A DNA stretch of 5,002 nucleotides, from positions 1 to 5,002 of the forward strand of contig JAQICP010000405.1 of assembly GCA_027858555.1 (NCBI GenBank), in the 5' to 3' direction. This stretch comes from Vallitaleaceae bacterium. Its GTDB lineage: Bacteria; Bacillota; Clostridia; Lachnospirales; Vallitaleaceae. Position numbers and translations under genes: made by a program. The first letter of the stretch is position 1. Each line of letters begins with the position of its first letter. Shown piece by piece: positions 1 to 4,464 of the stretch. The notes beneath the pieces are model-generated. The model saw nothing but the letters and a program-made list of their open reading frames with translations, made no database searches and had not been told where the DNA came from.

Positions 1-24
1 CGATATAATATTATGTATTAGCAC

Positions 25-44
25 GTTGATAATCGCCTATCAAC
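25..44. repeat. Short inverted repeat upstream of the DJ-1-like gene
   Basis: A perfect 7-bp inverted repeat, GTTGATA (25-31) and TATCAAC (38-44), is separated by 6 nt. It ends just before the -35 element of the candidate promoter at 51-79. It could be an operator or a weak hairpin at the end of an unseen upstream gene. No T-run follows, so it is not a convincing terminator. A 7-bp repeat of this kind can also occur by chance in AT-rich DNA. Confidence 0.3.
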
Positions 45-50
45 TAGTAG

Positions 51-79
51 TTGTCATTTGTATTTGACTCCTATAAAAT
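51..79 (+). promoter_or_regulatory. Candidate sigma-A promoter for the DJ-1-like gene
   Basis: TTGTCA (51-56) and TAAAAT (74-79) are separated by exactly 17 bp, and each differs from the sigma-A consensus by one base. Transcription would start near base 86, giving a leader of about 170 nt before the ATG at 256. That is unusually long for an ordinary gene. TATAAT hexamers at 131-136 and 180-185 lie closer to the gene but have no matching -35 at the right distance. This call rests on consensus matching only. Confidence 0.55.
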
Positions 80-129
80 AGAGATAGGGAACTTGAATCT
101 GGGGGTAAACCTGGGGGCGAATCTTGTGG

Positions 130-149
130 TTATAATAAAAGGATTATAA
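130..149. repeat. Inverted repeat in the DJ-1-like leader
   Basis: TTATAAT (130-136) and ATTATAA (143-149) form a perfect 7-bp inverted repeat around the 6-nt spacer AAAAGG. The arms are entirely A/T, so a hairpin would be weak in RNA. The left arm overlaps a TATAAT hexamer. It is listed because it is one of several dyads in the leader; taken alone it is weak evidence. Confidence 0.3.
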
Positions 150-177
150 AGGTTTTAAAAAGCTTTAATAATTGGTA

Positions 178-209
178 GCTATAATGGGAATAACCTATTC
201 AATTATAGC
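178..209 (+). repeat. Imperfect stem-loop in the DJ-1-like leader
   Basis: GCTATAAT (178-185) pairs perfectly with ATTATAGC (202-209). Inside it, GAATA (188-192) pairs with TATTC (196-200) around the loop ACC, leaving a small 2:1 internal loop. This gives 13 base pairs in a 32-nt element 46 nt upstream of the start codon. It is not followed by a T-run, so it is not an intrinsic terminator. It could be an RNA structure affecting stability or translation, or a DNA operator. Confidence 0.45.
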
Positions 210-255
210 ATAGGAACTTGAGTCAAAACAATGTTATGATGGGAGTGTTAATCAG

Positions 256-819
256 ATGGCAGAACTAAAAGCGGCATTATTTTTAGCAAAAGGATTTGAA
301 GAGATTGAAGCGGTAAGCATTGTTGATATATTGCGCCGTGGTGGGATGGATATATCCATGGTATCGGTGGCGGGTAATGAACAGGTTGAAGGTGCACATG
401 GTATTGTTGTAACAGCTGATTATAATTTTTATGAAGTGGATTATAGTAAATACGATATGTTGATTTTACCAGGCGGTATGCCGGGAACCACTAATCTGGG
501 TGCACACGAGGATTTGTGTGAATTAATTGTTTCGTTTCACGATGACGGTAAATGGTTGGCGGCAATATGCGCGGGTCCCTCAGTATATGGCAAGCTGGGT
601 ATTCTAGCAGGCGAAGAAGCCACTTGCTTCCCAGGTTTTGAAAAGTATCTAGAAGGCGCCAAGCTTTCCGAACTAGATGTGGTTGTAAGTAATCATTTTA
701 TCACAGGAAAAGGTCCAGGTCTTAGCATGAAATTCGGATTGACGATTCTGGAACAATTCATGACTTTAGCTGAAGTGGAACAACTTAGAAAAAGCATGTT
801 CATAGGAAAATATTCTTAA
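256..819 (+). CDS. DJ-1/PfpI (ThiJ-like) family protein
   Basis: This 187-residue cytoplasmic protein belongs to the DJ-1/PfpI superfamily and is close in length to human DJ-1. The N-terminal strand leads into AKGFEEIEA, with Glu18 aligning with the conserved DJ-1 glutamate. LPGGMPG (71-77) is a family loop. AAICAGP (102-108) is the nucleophile elbow, with Cys105 as the reactive cysteine. GKGPG (151-155) matches the conserved RGPG segment with Lys in place of Arg. Residues 123-126 read TCFP where human DJ-1 has the His126-containing THP, so the histidine is absent. Family members are linked to glyoxalase activity, debated deglycase activity, chaperone activity and oxidative-stress sensing; which applies here cannot be told from sequence. 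ATG 256 is preceded by a weak GGGAG 10 nt upstream. The gene is separated from tig by 278 bp and is probably transcribed alone. There is no signal peptide or membrane segment. Confidence 0.93.
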   Translation: MAELKAALFLAKGFEEIEAVSIVDILRRGGMDISMVSVAGNEQVEGAHGIVVTADYNFYEVDYSKYDMLILPGGMPGTTNLGAHEDLCELIVSFHDDGKWLAAICAGPSVYGKLGILAGEEATCFPGFEKYLEGAKLSELDVVVSNHFITGKGPGLSMKFGLTILEQFMTLAEVEQLRKSMFIGKYS

Positions 820-947
820 GATATAGACCAAATGAAGAGCATTAGTGTGATTTTATAGATGCAGATTTAATATTATATCAATTAAGTGTTGTTGGTTTTA
901 ACTGAAAAACTTATAGAGTATACATGGATATTCATCAAAATAATGTC
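820..947. other. Intergenic stretch without a recognised feature
   Basis: This AT-rich stretch follows the stop codon of the DJ-1-like gene. I found no convincing intrinsic terminator, no open reading frame with a ribosome binding site and no RNA gene on either strand. How transcription of the upstream gene ends is therefore not visible. The rest of the gap (948-1097) holds the tig promoter and leader, described separately. Confidence 0.6.
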
Positions 948-976
948 TAGCCACCACTAATTCACTATGTTATAAT
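948..976 (+). promoter_or_regulatory. Extended -10 promoter for the tig-clpP-clpX operon
   Basis: A perfect TATAAT (971-976) is preceded by TGT (968-970), which makes a full extended -10 element (TGnTATAAT). TAGCCA (948-953), a 4/6 match to TTGACA, lies exactly 17 bp upstream. Extended -10 promoters tolerate a poor -35. The start of transcription would be near 982-984, giving a leader of about 115 nt before tig. No CIRCE element or paired CtsR heptad is visible around it, so heat-shock control by HrcA or CtsR is not supported. Confidence 0.7.
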
Positions 977-1029
977 ATACTGATGGTAATTTTGGGTACT
1001 TATGTAAATCGGCCCATTATGAAGATAGA

Positions 1030-1045
1030 GATGGTTAAGACCATC
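1030..1045 (+). repeat. Small hairpin in the tig leader
   Basis: GATGGT (1030-1035) and ACCATC (1040-1045) form a perfect 6-bp stem with the 4-nt loop TAAG, in the predicted tig leader. There is no T-run after it. A 6-bp dyad is expected by chance in a window of this size. It is listed because its ATGGT/ACCAT arms recur in the stronger dyad at 1131-1147. Confidence 0.35.
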
Positions 1046-1060
1046 GTTAATATACTATTT

Positions 1061-1080
1061 ATGATTATCAATGATTATCA
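1061..1080. repeat. Perfect 10-bp tandem repeat next to the tig ribosome binding site
   Basis: The 10-mer ATGATTATCA occurs twice with no gap, at 1061-1070 and 1071-1080, and the second copy ends exactly where the AGGAGG Shine-Dalgarno (1081-1086) begins. Each unit contains TGAT-T-ATCA, a small palindrome, so the pair presents two adjacent, equally spaced dyads about one DNA helical turn apart. That arrangement would suit a dimeric regulator, or competing RNA hairpins beside the ribosome binding site. The ATG triplets inside it lack their own Shine-Dalgarno and open only very short frames. The repeat is certain; a function is inference. Confidence 0.6.
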
Positions 1081-1097
1081 AGGAGGAATAAGATTTA

Positions 1098-2384
1098 ATG
1101 AGTACACAGATAGAAAAATTAGAAAACAGCATGGTCAAGTTGACCATTGAGGTTAACGCGGCAACATTTGAAAAGGGTATGGTTCATGCCTATAATACGA
1201 ATAAAGGTAAGATTTCAGTTCAAGGATTTAGAAAAGGTAAAGCTCCACGTAAGATGATTGAGAAGATATACGGCGCGAGCATATTTTACGAAGATGCTGC
1301 GAATCACGTTATTCCAGAAGCTTATGATCTAGCTGTTGAAGAAACTGGTTTGGAAGTAGTTTCAAGACCAAGTATCGATGTAGAGCAGATTGAACAAGGC
1401 AAGCCTTTTATATTCACAGCTGAGGTTGCTGTTAAACCAGAAGTTACAGTTAAAGCATACAAAGGCATCAAAGGCACCAAGCAGGAACTTGTAGTGACAG
1501 AAGAAGATATCCAAAAAGAAATCGATAAAGTATTAGAGCAAAATGCTCGTTTAATTGATGTCGTTGATAGAGCTGTTGTTGATGGTGATGAAGTAACCAT
1601 TGATTTTGAAGGTTTTGTGGATGACGAACCATTTGAAGGTGGAAAAGGTACAGACTATCAATTGGTAATTGGTTCACATTCATTTATTGATACATTTGAA
1701 GGTCAATTAATTGGTGCGAGTATTGGTGATGCTATAGATATCACAGTAACATTCCCAGCGGAGTATCACCAAGAGTCTTTAAAAGGCAAGCCAGCATTAT
1801 TCAAAGTTGTCCTTAAAGCAATTAAAACGAAAGAATTCCCTGAAGTGGATGATGAATTTGCACAAGATGTATCAGAATTCGACACTTTAGTTGATTATAA
1901 AGCTGATATCGAAGTAACAATCAAAGAGCGTCTTGAAAAAGATGCCAAGAGAAAAATTCAAGAAGAAATTATGACTACGATTATAGACTCACTTGAAGTT
2001 GAATTACCAGCACCTATGATCGATCTTGAAGCAGAGAACATGACTTATGAATTTGCTCAAAGACTTCAAGGTCAAGGTCTTAATTTAGAACAATACATGA
2101 GCATGACAGGTCAGAACATGGCTTCACTTAAAGAAATGATGAAAAAAGATGCCGGCACTAAGATTAAGAGCCGTTTGATTTTAGAGTATGTGGCTAAAGA
2201 AGAAGACATTGTCATTACTGATGATGTGTATAACGCCGAATTAGTGAAAATGGCTGACATGTACAACATGGAATTAGATCAATTAATGGAAAATATCGGC
2301 GAAGACGAAGCGGACTCCATTAAGCAAGATATGATGAATCAACAAGCACTTAATTTAAGTATAGAATCAGCAAAACTTAAGTAG
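1098..2384 (+). CDS. tig: Trigger factor, ribosome-associated chaperone / prolyl isomerase
   Basis: Trigger factor docks on ribosomal protein L23 at the exit tunnel and shelters nascent polypeptides. Its middle domain is an FKBP-type peptidyl-prolyl cis-trans isomerase. The 428-residue length is normal for the family. The ribosome-binding signature GFRKGKAP sits at residues 43-50, the same place as in E. coli. The FKBP-like domain covers about 160-245 (DGDEVTIDFEGFVDDEPFEGG region through FKVVLKA). The helical C-terminal chaperone arms cover about 110-155 and 250-428, ending in a methionine- and acid-rich tail. ATG 1098 follows AGGAGG (1081-1086) with an 11-nt spacer, slightly long but the only strong site. 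It is the first gene of the tig-clpP-clpX run, which places folding beside degradation, as in many Clostridia. A 17-bp dyad lies within codons 12-17. The stop is TAG. Confidence 0.98.
   Translation: MSTQIEKLENSMVKLTIEVNAATFEKGMVHAYNTNKGKISVQGFRKGKAPRKMIEKIYGASIFYEDAANHVIPEAYDLAVEETGLEVVSRPSIDVEQIEQGKPFIFTAEVAVKPEVTVKAYKGIKGTKQELVVTEEDIQKEIDKVLEQNARLIDVVDRAVVDGDEVTIDFEGFVDDEPFEGGKGTDYQLVIGSHSFIDTFEGQLIGASIGDAIDITVTFPAEYHQESLKGKPALFKVVLKAIKTKEFPEVDDEFAQDVSEFDTLVDYKADIEVTIKERLEKDAKRKIQEEIMTTIIDSLEVELPAPMIDLEAENMTYEFAQRLQGQGLNLEQYMSMTGQNMASLKEMMKKDAGTKIKSRLILEYVAKEEDIVITDDVYNAELVKMADMYNMELDQLMENIGEDEADSIKQDMMNQQALNLSIESAKLK
1131..1147. repeat. 17-bp dyad inside the 5' end of tig
   Basis: ATGGTCAA and TTGACCAT flank a single central G, an 8-bp perfect inverted repeat starting 33 bases after the tig start codon. 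The inner GGTCAA/TTGACC resembles a CtsR half-site (GGTCAAA), but CtsR sites are direct repeats rather than inverted ones. In RNA a 1-nt loop is impossible, so the closing pairs would open to leave about a 6-bp stem. It encodes ordinary trigger factor residues and may be coincidental. Confidence 0.45.
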
Positions 2385-2430
2385 TTGTTTCCAATAAGGA
2401 GCAATTACCATTAACAATAATTTGCACGAA

Positions 2431-2437
2431 GAGGAGG
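2431..2437 (+). promoter_or_regulatory. Ribosome binding site that fixes the clpP start
   Basis: GAGGAGG lies 5 nt before ATG 2443, a near-ideal Shine-Dalgarno. It falls inside the frame that would be opened by the upstream in-frame TTG at 2422, so the TTG is unlikely to be the start. An AAGGAG at about 2396-2401 has no good start codon at a suitable distance. Confidence 0.85.
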
Positions 2438-2442
2438 CAATT

Positions 2443-3024
2443 ATGAGTTTAGTACCTTATGTCATAGAACAGACCAGCCGTGGAGAAAGATCGTACGATA
2501 TTTTTTCTAGGTTATTAAAAGATAGAATCATCTTTTTAGGTGAGGAAGTTAATGCTACAACTGCTAGTTTAATTGTTGCTCAACTGTTATTTTTAGAAGC
2601 TGAAGACCCAGAGAAAGTCATTAATATCTATATTAATAGTCCAGGCGGATCCATAACAGCAGGCATGGCAATATTTGATACAATGAATTATATTAAACCA
2701 GATGTTTCAACCATCTGCATAGGTATGGCAGCTAGCATGGGTGCATTCTTACTGGCAGGTGGTGCAAAAGGTAAGCGGTTTGCACTTCCTAATGCAGAGA
2801 TTATGATTCACCAACCACTTGGTGGCACACAAGGACAAGCAGCTGATATTAAGATTCATGCAGATAGAATTATTGCAATGAGAGAAAAGTTAAACCAGAT
2901 ATTAAGCGAGAGAACAGGTCAAGATATTGAAACTATTTCAAGAGATACAGATAGAGATAACTTCAAGACTGCTGACGAAGCACTTGCATATGGCTTAATA
3001 GACAAAGTAATAGAGAACCGTTAG
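2443..3024 (+). CDS. clpP: ATP-dependent Clp protease proteolytic subunit ClpP
   Basis: ClpP is the serine peptidase that forms the two-ring, 14-subunit degradation chamber and works with a AAA+ unfoldase, here ClpX from the next gene. Starting at ATG 2443 the protein has 193 residues, the usual ClpP length; the longer reading from TTG 2422 would add seven unusual residues (MHEEEAI) with no ribosome binding site. The N-terminal axial-loop segment is MSLVPYVIEQTSRGERSYDI. The catalytic triad is complete: Ser98 in GMAASMGA, His123 in MIHQP and Asp172 in DTDRDNF, the same numbering as B. subtilis ClpP. The oxyanion-hole loop SPGGS is at 66-70. It lies 58 bp after tig with no terminator and 25 bp before clpX, so co-transcription is likely. 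The protein is cytoplasmic and shows no propeptide of note. It ends soon after LIDKVIENR, slightly shorter than the B. subtilis tail. Confidence 0.98.
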   Translation: MSLVPYVIEQTSRGERSYDIFSRLLKDRIIFLGEEVNATTASLIVAQLLFLEAEDPEKVINIYINSPGGSITAGMAIFDTMNYIKPDVSTICIGMAASMGAFLLAGGAKGKRFALPNAEIMIHQPLGGTQGQAADIKIHADRIIAMREKLNQILSERTGQDIETISRDTDRDNFKTADEALAYGLIDKVIENR

Positions 3025-3049
3025 TTTGATTAATGAATGAGGTGAAAGA

Positions 3050-4354
3050 ATGGCCGGTAAATACGAAGAAAAAAAACCACTAAGGTGTTCATTCTGTCAC
3101 AAAACGCAAGACCAGGTAAGAAAATTAATTGCTGGTCCTAATGTTTATATATGTGATGAATGTATTGAGTTATGCGCGGAGATTATAGAAGAAGAATTTC
3201 AGGATGTCAGAGAAGAGATTATTCTTGCTAACGTGCCTAAACCAAGAGAAATACATACTTTTTTAAATGAGTATGTCATAGGACAGGAAACTGCCAAAAA
3301 GGTACTTGCGGTCGCTGTATACAATCATTATAAGCGTATTCGTTCCGATTATAAAGCAACGGATGTTGAATTACAGAAAAGTAATATCCTAATGGTTGGA
3401 CCAACAGGAACAGGTAAAACCTTACTTGCTCAAACGCTAGCGAAGATGTTGGATGTACCTTTTGCTATAGCGGATGCCACTTCTTTAACCGAAGCGGGTT
3501 ACGTAGGTGAAGATGTTGAGAATATCTTACTCCGTTTAATTCAAGCGGCAGATTTCGATGTTGATAAAGCCCAACAAGGCATCATCTATATTGATGAGAT
3601 GGACAAGATTGCAAGAAAATCTGAAAACCCATCAATTACCAGGGATGTTAGTGGTGAAGGTGTTCAGCAAGCGCTTCTTAAGATATTAGAAGGTACGGTT
3701 GCATCTGTACCACCTCAAGGTGGCAGAAAACATCCTCATCAAGAATTTATTCAGATTGATACAACCAATATACTGTTTATCTGTGCAGGCGCTTTTGACG
3801 GCCTTGAGAAAGTTATTGAGAAACGTATCGCTAAGAAATCCATGGGATTTGGTGCTGATATCAGCTCGAATAAGATATCAGATGTAGATAATGTATTAAA
3901 GCAGTTATTACCACAAGATTTATTGAAATTCGGTTTGATACCTGAGTTGATCGGACGTGTGCCAATTAATGTCACTTTAGAGAATCTTTCAGAAGAAGCT
4001 TTAGTTGAGATATTGACCAAACCTAAAAATGCAGTGATTAAACAATATCAAGCCATATTCAATATGGATCATGTTGAATTAGAATTTGAACCGGAAGCAC
4101 TAACGGCTATTGCTAAAAAAGCAGTCATACGAAAAACTGGCGCTAGAGGGCTTCGAGCGATTCTAGAAGAGGTTATGACAGATATCATGTATGAGATACC
4201 GTCTAATGAGAATATCGAAAAGTGCATTGTTACAAAAGATACAATTGAGAAGAACGAACAACCATTAACCATTATCAATGGTAATGTAAAACCGATCAAG
4301 AAAAAATCTCTAAAGCAACCGAGCGAGGTAGCAACTGAGGACGAAACAGCATAA
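3050..4354 (+). CDS. clpX: ATP-dependent unfoldase ClpX (Clp protease ATP-binding subunit)
   Basis: ClpX is a hexameric AAA+ unfoldase that recognises degradation tags, unfolds proteins and threads them into ClpP. Length is 434 residues. The N-terminal zinc-binding domain has the four cysteines Cys13, Cys16, Cys35 and Cys38. The AAA+ core shows Walker A GPTGTGKT (117-124), pore-1 loop GYVGE (150-154), Walker B with Asp182-Glu183 in IYIDEMD, the RKH substrate loop (226-228), an arginine finger at Arg303 in ELIGRVP and sensor 2 GARGLR (364-369). The ClpP-docking loop reads MGF (265-267) where E. coli has IGF, a hydrophobic variant that should still dock. The C-terminal tail after about residue 412 is lysine-rich then acidic. 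ATG 3050 follows GAGGTGA (3039-3045) at 4 nt. The gene ends just before an intrinsic terminator. Confidence 0.98.
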   Translation: MAGKYEEKKPLRCSFCHKTQDQVRKLIAGPNVYICDECIELCAEIIEEEFQDVREEIILANVPKPREIHTFLNEYVIGQETAKKVLAVAVYNHYKRIRSDYKATDVELQKSNILMVGPTGTGKTLLAQTLAKMLDVPFAIADATSLTEAGYVGEDVENILLRLIQAADFDVDKAQQGIIYIDEMDKIARKSENPSITRDVSGEGVQQALLKILEGTVASVPPQGGRKHPHQEFIQIDTTNILFICAGAFDGLEKVIEKRIAKKSMGFGADISSNKISDVDNVLKQLLPQDLLKFGLIPELIGRVPINVTLENLSEEALVEILTKPKNAVIKQYQAIFNMDHVELEFEPEALTAIAKKAVIRKTGARGLRAILEEVMTDIMYEIPSNENIEKCIVTKDTIEKNEQPLTIINGNVKPIKKKSLKQPSEVATEDETA

Positions 4355-4359
4355 TTATT

Positions 4360-4388
4360 CCCCCTGCTAGTCAGGGGGTATTTATTCG
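4360..4388 (+). terminator. Intrinsic terminator after clpX
   Basis: CCCCCTG (4360-4366) and CAGGGGG (4372-4378) form a perfect 7-bp, GC-rich stem with the 5-nt loop CTAGT, starting 6 nt after the clpX stop codon. The following TATTTATT is T-rich but interrupted by A, so termination may be incomplete and some read-through into lon is possible. The GC-rich block stands out clearly against the AT-rich surroundings. Confidence 0.8.
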
Positions 4389-4403
4389 TTATCACCTATT
4401 TGC

Positions 4404-4432
4404 TTGATTTGTTGGTACTAATCAGATATATT
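4404..4432 (+). promoter_or_regulatory. Candidate sigma-A promoter for lon
   Basis: TTGATT (4404-4409, 4/6 consensus) and TATATT (4427-4432, 5/6) are separated by exactly 17 bp and sit between the clpX terminator and the lon ribosome binding site. Transcription would start near 4438-4440, giving a leader of about 25 nt. No CIRCE or CtsR-type repeat is visible here. The position supports lon as its own transcription unit. Confidence 0.55.
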
Positions 4433-4464
4433 TAATTACAAATATTTAGTTAGGAGGTTGCTCT

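Larger units (their letters stand above)
86..255 (+). other. Long non-coding leader with repeats, DJ-1-like gene
   Basis: If transcription starts near 86, this stretch is an untranslated leader. It contains two CTGGGGG tracts 12 bp apart (99-105 and 111-117), a 7-bp inverted repeat (130-149) and a larger imperfect hairpin (178-209). The 9-mer GGAACTTGA occurs near both ends, at 88-96 and 213-221. GAGTCAAA at 220-227 is the reverse complement of TTTGACTC at 63-70. I see no open reading frame worth calling and no complete known riboswitch. A weak Shine-Dalgarno (GGGAG, 241-245) lies 10 nt before the ATG at 256. Confidence 0.4.

Noticed and set aside
18..44. CIRCE (HrcA) operator, from TTAGCAC at 18-24
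   Set aside because: The matching right arm GTGCTAA is not found at the required spacing; the downstream bases read CCTATCAAC.
99..117. G-quadruplex from the GGGGG tracts
   Set aside because: There are only two G-runs; four are needed for an intramolecular quadruplex.
86..170. c-di-AMP (ydaO-type) riboswitch in the DJ-1-like leader
   Set aside because: Only the G-rich segment ending in GGGGGCGAATC is reminiscent. The expected flanking stems and the 3' GTCAGCTAAC-type segment are not present.
221..240. CtsR operator, from AGTCAAA at 221-227
   Set aside because: CtsR needs a second heptad in direct orientation after 3 bp, and the next bases (ATGTTAT) do not match.
1061..1150. Upstream short frames overlapping the tig ribosome binding site (ATG 1061, 29 codons; ATG 1071, 6 codons)
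   Set aside because: Neither has a Shine-Dalgarno, and the products resemble nothing. They arise from the duplicated ATGATTATCA.
1322..1683. Minus-strand open frames within tig
   Set aside because: They lie opposite a complete, well-conserved gene, have low-complexity Ser/Thr-, Leu- or His/Gln-rich translations, and lack ribosome binding sites. They are shadows.
3854..3865. Perfect 12-bp palindrome GCTGATATCAGC in clpX
   Set aside because: About one perfect 12-bp palindrome is expected by chance in a window of this size, and it lies within ordinary coding sequence.
4268..4282. Dyad ACCATT-ATC-AATGGT near the end of clpX
   Set aside because: A 6-bp arm is within chance expectation. It echoes the ATGGT/ACCAT arms near tig but sits inside codons with no regulatory context.
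3699..4395. Extra frames within clpX on both strands (3699-3887 plus; 3751-4020 and 4069-4395 minus)
   Set aside because: They overlap conserved ClpX coding sequence and show no family motif or start signal.
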